NCBI GenBank assembly: GCA_964612085.1
Contig: CAZTCJ010000007.1
Span: 1 to 64,000, forward strand
From: CAZTCJ01 sp964612085
GTDB lineage: Bacteria > Pseudomonadota > Alphaproteobacteria > JAJFIK01
Direction: 5' to 3'
DNA: 64,000 bases
This document shows positions 18,455-26,208 of the stretch, in pieces. The notes below the pieces were generated by a model. The model ran no database searches, was not told the origin of the DNA, and worked only from the letters and a program-made list of their open reading frames with translations. Within the stretch, counting starts at the first letter, position 1, and each line of letters starts with the position of its first letter. The position numbers were made by a program, and so were the translations under genes.

Positions 18455-18592
18455 AGGGTGCCCTTCCCGATTTCCCATAACATAGGTCAGGGCTTACAAG
18501 GTGTCGCGCTCGTAATCAATCCTAAACAGGATCACAGATGCCTGAAAGGCCGCATGCGGATTTGTAACTGCGGTGACGGTCGATGGCGGTTC

Positions 18593-19123
18593 CTAACCGG
18601 CGGCGGCCTTCAGCTTGGCGTCCGCTTCGGCGAACTGCTCATGGGCCTTGTCCACATAGGCGCGGGCTTCGTCGATATAGCCGTCTGCTGAGGCCGACCA
18701 GATCCGGTTCATGAACCGCTCTCCGGCGGCGAAGGCGCCCATGATATCCGCATAGGCCTGAAGGCCGAACAAGGGGATCATGCTTTCGCGCGCATCCACG
18801 AAGCGCAGGAGATCGTCCCGGAAGCCCGAATCGATCTCCTCACGGAAGGCCTCGACGGAGAGCGTCTCCTTGCGGGCCTTCAGGTCTTCCAGATTGGCCA
18901 CGATATTGGCGAGGCTCGTTTCCAGGTCCTGCCTGTTGCCGAGAAGAATGGCGCTCGACCGCGCTGCCTGATGCCGGGCGGTGCGGACCATCACGACACC
19001 GATAAAGCCCAGGATAATGGTCACGGCGAAGACCGGCCAATTCACCGTGGCCGGATCGAGCGAGACCACATAGGCCGCGCTCAGAAAGCCCAGGACGAGG
19101 AGGAGATAGCCGAATTTGATCAT
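18593..19123 (-). CDS. Small membrane protein of unknown function
   Basis: A 176-residue protein with two hydrophobic segments at about residues 4-21 and 28-46, followed by a cytoplasmic or periplasmic helical region rich in Ala, Glu and Arg (roughly 50-170). The start at 19123 follows GGGAGAGA. I do not recognise a family. It begins 12 bp after the OPT transporter gene on the same strand, so it is almost certainly co-transcribed and may be an accessory of that transporter. Confidence 0.75.
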   Translation of the reverse strand: MIKFGYLLLVLGFLSAAYVVSLDPATVNWPVFAVTIILGFIGVVMVRTARHQAARSSAILLGNRQDLETSLANIVANLEDLKARKETLSVEAFREEIDSGFRDDLLRFVDARESMIPLFGLQAYADIMGAFAAGERFMNRIWSASADGYIDEARAYVDKAHEQFAEADAKLKAAAG

Positions 19124-19135
19124 GGGTCTCTCCCG

Positions 19136-20845
19136 CTAAGCCGTGACCACGTAGTAAACCGCGAAGCCGACGCCGACCAGCGCCTCGCCGACGATGAAGC
19201 CCGCGGCGATTGGAATGCCCACATCTTCCGCCCAGGTCTTACCCATGAACCGGTCGGCCAGGAGCCGCGACAGGGTGCCGAGCGCATAGGTCAGCACGAT
19301 ATTGAAGGGCAGATAAAAGCCGAGCGCGACCGTGATGCCGAGCCCGCCCTGGACGGCCGTCAGAAGCGCGCCCATGAGCGCGCCCGCCGCATATTTCTCA
19401 ACCGGCACATCGCCGCCCAGAATGCCGTCCACCGTCGAGGCCAGCGCCTGGCCTTGCGGCGCGGGCAATTGCGTGCTGCCGAGGCCGTACGACTCATGCA
19501 GCACGAAGATCAGTCCAATGATCAAAAGTGGCCCGATCCAGGCGCCGGAGAACTGCGCCCATTGCTGGCGGCGGGGGATCGCGCCCACCATATAGCCCGT
19601 CTTCATGTCGAGCATCAGGTCGGTCGCCTGGGACATGGCAACGGCGGTGGCGGCCCCCACGGTCACGGCGGCGACGATGGCCTGGCTGCGCTCCATGTCG
19701 CTGACCAGGAAGATCAGGATGGTGACGCCGATCAGCGTCATGCCCGACAGCGGCGACCAGTTGGTGCGCCCGATGGCTTCCGACAGGATGATGCCCGCCA
19801 TCCAGATCCACAGGGTGCCGAGCACAGCCATCAGGATGCCGCGCCCGAGGCCGACATTGTCCACCGCATTGACGGCGATGAAAGCGAGCAGGATGGCCGC
19901 GCCGACAATGGCGGCGTAAAGCAGGGAAATGGGCATCTCGTCGCTGCCCGCCGCTTTCACCTTGGCGGAATCCGACATGGAGCGGATGGCCGAACGAATC
20001 AGCGGCAGGGAAAGGATCACGCCCATCACCGCGCCGCCGATCAGCATGCCGATGCCCACGGGCCGGAACAGCAGCAGGCGCAGTTGATTGGGGTCGCTTG
20101 TGATCTCCCCCGTCGCCGGGTCGGTGGGAAACTGTCCCGTCGCCGCCAGAAGCGGGGCCACGACCCAATAGACCACGAAGCCGCCGATGATGAAGGCCAC
20201 GCCGCCGCGCCCGGCGATAAAGCCCACACCGATGGTCAGCAGGGAGAGATACCAGATGCCGTTCATATACTCCGGCATGCCGATCTGCGCGCCCAGATTC
20301 CAGTTGCCCACGCCTGTCACCTGGCTCAAGCCGTGCAGACCGCCCGCGATTACGGCGGCGCCGACCAGCAACTGGGCCTTGCGCAGCCCCGCGCCGGGCG
20401 ATTTCAGGATCGTGGCCACGGCCACGCCGCCCGGATAGGTCAGGCGTTCGAAATCGATCATCTGTTTGCGCAGAGGCACGATGAAGGCGATGCCGAGAAA
20501 CGCGCCCGCTATGCAGCCGAACGTGATGAGATAGGGATTGAGCTGATCGCCATAGCCCAGGATGAAAATGGCGGGCACGGAGAACATCATGCCGGAGGAG
20601 GCCGCGTTCACGGAACTGGCCGCCGTCTGGGCGATATTGTTCTCGATGATCGAGCGCCGTCCGAAGATCCCGCGCAGGATCCCGAAGCCCAGGATCGCCG
20701 CCAGCTCGGAGCCCTCGATCGAGAAGCCGAGGATCAGCGCCGCATAGCCGATCGAGATCGCGATGATGGCGCCCAGAAACCAGCCGGTCAGGATGCCATG
20801 CCAAGTGAGTTCGGGATATGGACCCCGGATCGCAGCCCCCGCCAC
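19136..20845 (-). CDS. OPT family oligopeptide transporter
   Basis: A 569-residue membrane protein with about 14 hydrophobic segments, matching the OPT/YSL family that imports oligopeptides or metal chelates using a proton gradient. The family segment NNIAQTAASSVNAASSG near residue 70 is diagnostic, together with GFILGY-like (FILGYGDQLNP), TYPGGVAVATIL and the late PFNIVLTYALG region. The start is the GTG at 20845, preceded by AAGGGGTGAGG. It lies between the acyl-CoA synthetase (84 bp upstream) and a small membrane protein (12 bp downstream). The substrate is unknown. Confidence 0.9.
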   Translation of the reverse strand: MAGAAIRGPYPELTWHGILTGWFLGAIIAISIGYAALILGFSIEGSELAAILGFGILRGIFGRRSIIENNIAQTAASSVNAASSGMMFSVPAIFILGYGDQLNPYLITFGCIAGAFLGIAFIVPLRKQMIDFERLTYPGGVAVATILKSPGAGLRKAQLLVGAAVIAGGLHGLSQVTGVGNWNLGAQIGMPEYMNGIWYLSLLTIGVGFIAGRGGVAFIIGGFVVYWVVAPLLAATGQFPTDPATGEITSDPNQLRLLLFRPVGIGMLIGGAVMGVILSLPLIRSAIRSMSDSAKVKAAGSDEMPISLLYAAIVGAAILLAFIAVNAVDNVGLGRGILMAVLGTLWIWMAGIILSEAIGRTNWSPLSGMTLIGVTILIFLVSDMERSQAIVAAVTVGAATAVAMSQATDLMLDMKTGYMVGAIPRRQQWAQFSGAWIGPLLIIGLIFVLHESYGLGSTQLPAPQGQALASTVDGILGGDVPVEKYAAGALMGALLTAVQGGLGITVALGFYLPFNIVLTYALGTLSRLLADRFMGKTWAEDVGIPIAAGFIVGEALVGVGFAVYYVVTA

Positions 20846-20929
20846 AGCCTCACCCCTTCATGTTGCCGTGTGTCAGAACCGCGACAGCATACCCCGACAC
20901 GGAGTAAGGACAAAGGGCTTCGCGCCGCT

Positions 20930-22498
20930 TCAGGCAACGCCTGCGTTATACGCCTCCCAGAACGGCGCCCGCAGATCCCGTTTCAGGATCTTGCCGGAGC
21001 CCGTACGCGGGATGTCCTCCATGTAAGAGATGGAACGGGGTACCTTATAGCCCGCCAGATGCTCGCGGGCATAGGCCTGGATGTCCTCCGGCGTCAGGCT
21101 GACGCCCGGCCGCAGCACCACCACCGCATGCACGGCCTCGCCCCATTCTTCATCGGGAATGCCGAAGACCGCCACATCCATGATGTCGGGATGATGTTCG
21201 AGTACGTCCTCGATCTCGGCCGGGTAGATGTTCACGCCGCCGGAGATGATCATGTCCTTCTTCCGGTCGCAGATGAAATAAAAGCCTTCATCGTCGAAAT
21301 AGGCGATGTCGCCCACGGTCTGCATGTCCTGGCGCCGGTCCGAAAGATACTTGTCATGGGCCTTGTAATAGGTCGTGAAGGCATTGGCGCTGCGCACATA
21401 AAGCTCGCCCGGCGTATTCGGCGTGGTGACGATGTTGCCGTCGTCGTCGAACAGGGTGATCTCGACACCCGGCGCGGGCTTGCCGCAGGAGCCCGGTTTG
21501 CGTAACTGATCTTCCGGGCGCAGCACCGTATTGACGCCCAGTTCCGTCGATCCGTAGACCTCGAAAAGCGAGTTGTCCGGGAAGCGGCTCAGATAGAGTT
21601 TCTTGAGCGCGAAGGACCAGGGTGCGGCGTTGGCGATCATGATCCGCATACTGGCGACATCGTATTTCCCGGCGGTCTCTTCCGGCAACTGACAGACCCG
21701 GCGGATTGGGGTCGGGGCGGCGAAAGTGTGGGTCACCTTGTATTTGTCCACAAGCCGCAGCCAGTCTTCCGCGTCGAATTTACGTTGCAGAATCACTGTG
21801 TTGCCGAGCATGTGGGAGATGGCGAGGAACCCTCCGGGGCCGGAATGATAAAGCGGGCCGGTGGTCAGATAGACATCCTCATTGGTATAGCCGATGTGAT
21901 TGATCAATTGGCCCAGAACCTCCGGATCGCCCACACGCGGGCGCACGGCGCCTTTCGGCTTGCCCGTGGTGCCGGAGGTGTAGATCATGGTCTGGCCCTG
22001 GTCCGGAATGCCGTCACGCGGCGCGGGCTCGGGGCTGGCCTTGGAGAGCAGGTCGTCCGCTTTCAGCATGTCCTTGCCGGCCTCGCCGTCGAAGACGAGG
22101 ACCGCGCGCACTTTCGGTGTGCGGGGGCGGATGGCCTCGAACAAAGGCGCAAACTCCGCATCCGTGAAGATGACATCTGTATCGGAATTATCGACCACAT
22201 AGGCAGCTTCATCTTCCGTCAGCCGATAATTGAGCGGCACCGCGACGCCGCCGACCTTCCTCGTGGCATGGCCGCAGGCGACGATCCAGGCGGAGTTCTG
22301 GCCGCAGCCCATGATCTTGGCTTGCGGTTTGACACCCAAATCCAAGAACACATTGGCGAGCCGGTTCGCATTGGCTTCCAGGTCGGCGAAGGTCCACTGA
22401 ATGACCGTGCCGTCGGGGCGGTCGTCGATCAGCGCCGTTTTGGGGCCCAAGGCCGCGGCGAGCAGGGTCAGAACATCTTGTGCGGGCGTATCGGACAC
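20930..22498 (-). CDS. Acyl-CoA synthetase (AMP-dependent synthetase/ligase)
   Basis: A 522-residue adenylate-forming enzyme that would activate a carboxylic acid to its AMP ester and then its CoA thioester. It has the P-loop-like motif YTSGTTGKPKG, the EVYGSTELG adenine-binding motif, the YFDDEGFYFICDRKKDMIISGG hinge region (A8-type) and the catalytic lysine in PRTGSGKILKRDLR. I start at the GTG at 22498 because it follows AGGAGGAC; in-frame upstream codons to 22696 give low-complexity Arg-rich sequence. It faces an intergenic region shared with the DUF2147 gene. The acid chain type cannot be predicted reliably. Confidence 0.9.
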   Translation of the reverse strand: MSDTPAQDVLTLLAAALGPKTALIDDRPDGTVIQWTFADLEANANRLANVFLDLGVKPQAKIMGCGQNSAWIVACGHATRKVGGVAVPLNYRLTEDEAAYVVDNSDTDVIFTDAEFAPLFEAIRPRTPKVRAVLVFDGEAGKDMLKADDLLSKASPEPAPRDGIPDQGQTMIYTSGTTGKPKGAVRPRVGDPEVLGQLINHIGYTNEDVYLTTGPLYHSGPGGFLAISHMLGNTVILQRKFDAEDWLRLVDKYKVTHTFAAPTPIRRVCQLPEETAGKYDVASMRIMIANAAPWSFALKKLYLSRFPDNSLFEVYGSTELGVNTVLRPEDQLRKPGSCGKPAPGVEITLFDDDGNIVTTPNTPGELYVRSANAFTTYYKAHDKYLSDRRQDMQTVGDIAYFDDEGFYFICDRKKDMIISGGVNIYPAEIEDVLEHHPDIMDVAVFGIPDEEWGEAVHAVVVLRPGVSLTPEDIQAYAREHLAGYKVPRSISYMEDIPRTGSGKILKRDLRAPFWEAYNAGVA

Positions 22499-22816
22499 GG
22501 GGCCGTCCTCCTGTTGGGCTTTTCTGTGATCTTCTTTCTTTGAGCTATTGTTCTCGCGGTATGAGAAGACGTCAACCGGTTCGGGATCACGCGGCAGGTT
22601 TGAGCGCGTTTCGCGTGAGCACGGGCGCGATCCGGGCCGCCGCGCCGGATGCACGAGGCCATTGGCACGGCGTTCACCGGCACCGGTAGTCTTCACCGGG
22701 CCGCCGCCGGTCGTTATGGTGACGCGATGGACAGAGTCTTGGCGGCCATTGCCGGATTGCTCATTCTACGGATGGTTGAGCGGGATCTCGCGGGTTAACG
22801 TGATAGAGGCGGGCAT
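22499..22816. other. Non-coding divergent region between acyl-CoA synthetase and DUF2147 genes
   Basis: A 318-bp spacer. The part next to the synthetase (22517-22560) is AT-rich and probably holds its promoter. A 23-codon ATG frame at 22727-22798 encodes a short hydrophobic peptide but has no clear ribosome binding site, so I do not call it. I see no hairpin or operator I can support. Confidence 0.5.
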
Positions 22817-23254
22817 ATGATGAAAACGGTGGGTCTGTTGACGCGGTTTGTCATGGCGGGCGCTCTTTCTGCCGGGCTTTCATGCCAGGCCGTCGCCCAG
22901 GAACCGGACGTCCAGGCCCCTTACCTGGGGGCCTGGCTGACCGAAGGCGTGGATGCCATGGTCGATATCCAACCGTGTACAGAGGACCGGGGCAAACTCT
23001 GCGGCACCATCACCTGGGCCTGGGATACGGAAGACCAGGTATTCGTGGGCCGTCAAATCCTGAAAGATTTCGAATGGGACGGCGAGAAATGGCGGGGCGG
23101 CACCATTATCGATCCGGAGGACGATGCAGAGTACCGCAGCCGCTTCCAGCTTGAGGACCCGGACCGTCTGGCGGTGCGCGGCTGCCTGCTGCTGTTTTGC
23201 CGGACCCAGACCTGGCTGCGTGCGCGGGTTCTGAAAGACGCCCTGCCGGACTGA
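22817..23254 (+). CDS. Exported DUF2147 protein
   Basis: A 145-residue protein with a signal peptide (residues 1-28, ending QAVAQ) and a DUF2147-like domain. The family features seen are the opening GAWLTEG, a conserved Cys in IQPC, the LCGTITWAWD segment, and a closing GCLLLFCRTQTW strand. DUF2147 proteins are small periplasmic beta-rich proteins of unknown function. The two adjacent ATG codons at 22817 and 22820 are equivalent choices. It converges on tonB with an 11-bp gap. Confidence 0.8.
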   Translation: MMKTVGLLTRFVMAGALSAGLSCQAVAQEPDVQAPYLGAWLTEGVDAMVDIQPCTEDRGKLCGTITWAWDTEDQVFVGRQILKDFEWDGEKWRGGTIIDPEDDAEYRSRFQLEDPDRLAVRGCLLLFCRTQTWLRARVLKDALPD

Positions 23255-23265
23255 TCCGGCTCCGG

Positions 23266-24039
23266 TCAGTTTTCGGGTTGCGGGCGCTCGCCTTCGGCAT
23301 AGACGATCTGGAAGCGCATGGGCACGACGAAGCGCAGGCGGTCATGGGTGATGGAGCGGGGCAGGCGGGGCAGGCGCCGCACCCGCCGCATGGCCCGGGT
23401 GATCTCGCCATCGAGGATCGCCTGGCCCGTTTCCGTACGGAATTCCCAGTCCAGCACGCGCCCGCGCCGGTCAACCACCAGGATCACTTCCGCGAACCCT
23501 TCGATGGCCCGTTTGCGCGCTTCCAGCGGGTACTGAATTTCCCGGGCCACCCGCGCCTGGGATTCCCGCAGCCAGTCTTCCAGCAGGAGATATTCCTCGA
23601 TCGTCAGATCGCCGCCGCCACCGGCCCACATGGTGCGCGGCGGTTGCGGGGGTGGCGGAGGCGGCGCGGGCGGGCGCGGTTCCTCGCGCGGCTCCACGGG
23701 CGCTTCCGGCGGCGGGGCCTCGGGCGATTTCTCCTCGATGACCTCTTCTTCCGGCTCCGGTTCCGGTTCGGGCTCAGGCTCCGGTTCGGGTTCCGGCTCT
23801 GGCGGCGGCGGGAGCGGCGGCAGGGGCTGGTCGAGCATGATGCCGATGCCGCCCTGGTCGCCCGGTCCGACGCCGATGATCGGCGGCTTCGGCTTGGCCA
23901 GGAACGGTATGGCGGCCACGCCATGGATCAGCACGGCGACGGCGCTGCCGATCAGCCAGGACCGGCCGCTGGGCGCGGTCGGACGGGCATCGCCCAACAG
24001 GCTCGTTCTGGGCGTATCCGTTTGCGGATCATCGCTCAT
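23266..24039 (-). CDS. tonB: TonB-type energy transducer
   Basis: A 257-residue periplasm-spanning protein that carries energy from ExbB-ExbD to outer-membrane receptors. A single N-terminal membrane segment lies at about 26-47. A Pro/Glu-rich spacer at 72-133 follows, including an almost perfect EP repeat at 81-94, typical of TonB and able to span the periplasm. The C-terminal domain (about 165-257) has the YPLEARKRAIEGFAEVILVVDRRG pattern of the TonB C-terminal fold (YPxxA...G...V...V...G). The start overlaps the stop of the second exbD by 4 bp, so it is translated as the last gene of the exbB-exbD-exbD-tonB operon. The EP repeat is also a direct DNA repeat near 23752-23812. Confidence 0.9.
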   Translation of the reverse strand: MSDDPQTDTPRTSLLGDARPTAPSGRSWLIGSAVAVLIHGVAAIPFLAKPKPPIIGVGPGDQGGIGIMLDQPLPPLPPPPEPEPEPEPEPEPEPEPEEEVIEEKSPEAPPPEAPVEPREEPRPPAPPPPPPQPPRTMWAGGGGDLTIEEYLLLEDWLRESQARVAREIQYPLEARKRAIEGFAEVILVVDRRGRVLDWEFRTETGQAILDGEITRAMRRVRRLPRLPRSITHDRLRFVVPMRFQIVYAEGERPQPEN

Positions 24040-24473
24040 GGCGCGCCTCCGGGGGCGGTCGCACCCTGGGCCTCGCCGCCCACGGTCAGCAGAACGAGGG
24101 AGCGGGCGCCCGCTTCGCGCAGGCGTTCCATCACCTGGATGACCCGCGCGGCTTCCGCGTCCGCGTCCGCTTTCAATTGAATGGCGGTGCCCGGACTATA
24201 GGTCAGCCACAGGGCCGTGTTGCGAATGAGCGCGCCGTCATCGGGCAGAAGCTGGCCATTGAACGCCACCGAGCCGTCCGCGCCGATCAGGATGATGAGA
24301 TCTTCCTCGTCGCCGGCTTCCTCCGCGACGGATTTGGGCGGATCGACGGCAATGGCGTCGGGGCGTTTGATGGCGCCCGCCAGCATGAAGAAGACGAGCA
24401 GGATGAACACCACATCGATCAGCGGGGTGATGTTCACCAGGTCTCTCGGTTTGCGCGCCCGTTGCAGTTTCAT
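24036..24473 (-). CDS. exbD: ExbD/TolR-type biopolymer transport protein (second copy)
   Basis: A 145-residue inner-membrane protein with one membrane helix containing the functional aspartate in ITPLIDVVFILLVFFM near residue 20, followed by a periplasmic domain. ExbD forms the proton-driven motor with ExbB. It overlaps the neighbouring exbD and tonB genes by 4 bp on each side. It differs clearly from the other ExbD in the operon after the shared helix, for example in the AGAIKRPDAIAVDPP segment, so the pair may be a heteromeric ExbD couple and not a recent duplication. Confidence 0.92.
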   Translation of the reverse strand: MKLQRARKPRDLVNITPLIDVVFILLVFFMLAGAIKRPDAIAVDPPKSVAEEAGDEEDLIILIGADGSVAFNGQLLPDDGALIRNTALWLTYSPGTAIQLKADADAEAARVIQVMERLREAGARSLVLLTVGGEAQGATAPGGAP

Positions 24474-24898
24474 CGCGCGCCTCCCGTGCCGGTCAAAGGC
24501 GCGGCGCGCGGCGGCGAGAAGGAGACGGCGACAGCACCGGTCTGGCGGGCGACGCCGAAGGCGTCAATGGCATCCTGTAACGGCACGCCCGGTTCGGGCC
24601 GGATCAGAAAGGCCCGCCCCGGATCGATGGCGAGCACATTGATGATCGCCTGCGACAGGTCCTCCGGGTCGATCGGATCCCCATCGAAGTCCATCTCGCC
24701 ATTGGCCTTCAGCAGGATGACGATGGCCGCTTCGCTTTTCTCCACGACGCGGGTTTCCTGGGGCGTTTCGATCCGGATCAGGCGGAACTGCGCGAAATTG
24801 GTCGCCACCATGAAGAAGACGAGCAGGATGAACACCACGTCGATCAACGGCGTGATGTTCAAATTCGCCATGGGTTTGGTGCGTCTCTTCAGGCGCAT
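24470..24898 (-). CDS. exbD: ExbD/TolR-type biopolymer transport protein (first copy)
   Basis: A 142-residue protein with a short basic cytoplasmic N-terminus, one membrane helix with the NITPLIDVVFILLVFFM motif (aspartate near residue 20), and a periplasmic domain. It follows exbB by 42 bp and overlaps the second exbD by 4 bp (ATGA). The helix is nearly identical to that of its neighbour whereas the periplasmic part has diverged. Confidence 0.92.
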   Translation of the reverse strand: MRLKRRTKPMANLNITPLIDVVFILLVFFMVATNFAQFRLIRIETPQETRVVEKSEAAIVILLKANGEMDFDGDPIDPEDLSQAIINVLAIDPGRAFLIRPEPGVPLQDAIDAFGVARQTGAVAVSFSPPRAAPLTGTGGAR

Positions 24899-24940
24899 GG
24901 CACCCTTGTCCTTAAACGGTCCGTATCAAGGGCTCGGGGC

Positions 24941-26038
24941 TCACCCGGCGGTTTCCGGCTCGGCCGCCGCCGGGGCCGGCGCATGGTAGAGATCGGCGCA
25001 GAACACCTGGGTTGCCGCGTCTTCCATGCTCTGGGCCGTGACATCCACGGTGCGCTGCATCCAGGTGTAGAAAGCCGCCGCCGGGATCGCCACGGAAAGG
25101 CCTGCGGCCGTGGTCAGCAGCGCTTCCCAGATACCGCCCGACAGGATCGCCGGATCGACCCGGTCGCCCACCGCTTCCAGTTGCTGGAAGGCGTCGATCA
25201 TGCCCAGCACCGTGCCGAGCAGACCCAACAGCGGGCTGATCGTGGCGATCAGGCTCAACAGCGTCAGGCCGCTTTCCAGACCGTCGAGTTTCTTCTGGGC
25301 GATGCGTTCCACTTCCTCGCGCGCCAGTTCTTCTTCGCGCCCGCCGAGCTTCTTGCCGCGCACCGCCGCTTCCATCACCCGGGCGATGACCGCTCTTTGC
25401 GATCCGAGTTCGCCCAATGCCTCATCCATCCGGCGCTCCTGAACCAGGGTCACGACCGGGTCGATGAAGCGTTTATTGCCGACGCGCAATCTGGCGAACT
25501 GGGCGAGCTTCACCAGAACGATGGCGAGGCTGACGATCGACAGAAACGCCAGAATGACAATGATCGGGCCGCCCGCGATGACGAGATCGGCCAGCGGCTG
25601 GAAGCGGCCATAATTGACCGGCTCTTCTTCCTCGGTCAGCGCTTCGCCGTCTTCGCCTTCGGTGGCCGTTTCATCCCCTTCGACCGCATCGCCCTCGTCG
25701 GAAGAGCCTTCATCGGAAGAGCCTTCGGGGGCGGGCTCATCGGTCTCTTCGTCCGCGGGCGTCTCGTCTTCAGCCGGAGCGGCAGGCGCATCTTCCTCCG
25801 CCGGGGCGGCCGGTTCGTCAGCCTCTTCAGCGGATGCGTCTTCCTCGGATGGTTCGTCATCCGCAACGGGTTCGGCCGGTTCCTGGGCCTGGGCCAGGCG
25901 GAACCCGTCGCTAAAGGTCACGCCCAGCGCCGCCTGGGCCGGACTCACCGTGAAGTATGAAAGAAATATGACAGTGCACAGAGCGCAAGCGTAATGACCG
26001 CTGGCGCTCTGGCGCAGCGTTCTGCCGATCATCGTCAT
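24941..26038 (-). CDS. exbB: ExbB/MotA/TolQ proton channel with signal peptide and acidic extension
   Basis: A 365-residue protein whose C-terminal 220 residues are a normal ExbB/TolQ proton channel: a first membrane helix at about 150-176, and the paired later helices with ATISPLLGLLGTVLGMIDAFQ and ALLTTAAGLSVAIPAAAFY. Unusually it begins with a signal peptide (1-36, or up to about 50) followed by an Asp/Glu/Ala/Pro-rich disordered segment (53-139) that should lie in the periplasm. N-terminally extended ExbB proteins with signal peptides are known in proteobacteria; such an acidic extension is the notable part here. It is the first gene of the exbB-exbD-exbD-tonB operon, with 170 bp of free DNA upstream. 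Confidence 0.9.
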   Translation of the reverse strand: MTMIGRTLRQSASGHYACALCTVIFLSYFTVSPAQAALGVTFSDGFRLAQAQEPAEPVADDEPSEEDASAEEADEPAAPAEEDAPAAPAEDETPADEETDEPAPEGSSDEGSSDEGDAVEGDETATEGEDGEALTEEEEPVNYGRFQPLADLVIAGGPIIVILAFLSIVSLAIVLVKLAQFARLRVGNKRFIDPVVTLVQERRMDEALGELGSQRAVIARVMEAAVRGKKLGGREEELAREEVERIAQKKLDGLESGLTLLSLIATISPLLGLLGTVLGMIDAFQQLEAVGDRVDPAILSGGIWEALLTTAAGLSVAIPAAAFYTWMQRTVDVTAQSMEDAATQVFCADLYHAPAPAAAEPETAG

Positions 26039-26208
26039 GGTTTTAGACCCCCAGCTTGCCGTTCGGTCGGGTGAGGCGGTGCGCTGTCCGCGTCTCCTGT
26101 CCGCATACGAGGCATCACTCTACTCAAACACGCGGCAGAGGTCACGGCCTATCGGTGAAAAAAGCTTGAGGTTGTGGGCTTGCGTCGCCGGAGCCCGGAT
26201 GCACCCGT

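Noticed and set aside
16631..18691. A 686-codon frame antisense to squalene-hopene cyclase
   Set aside because: The minus-strand frame has all cyclase motifs; the antisense frame has none.
18971..21505. An 844-codon plus-strand frame across the small membrane protein, OPT and acyl-CoA synthetase genes
   Set aside because: It crosses three well-supported minus-strand genes and the spacers between them, and its product is His/Asp/Arg/Gln-rich without any fold signature.
22727..22798. A 23-codon hydrophobic small ORF before the DUF2147 gene
   Set aside because: It has no convincing ribosome binding site and is short enough to occur by chance.
23752..23812. Tandem DNA repeat that could look like a microsatellite or small array
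   Set aside because: It is the in-frame coding repeat for the Glu-Pro spacer of TonB, normal for that protein.
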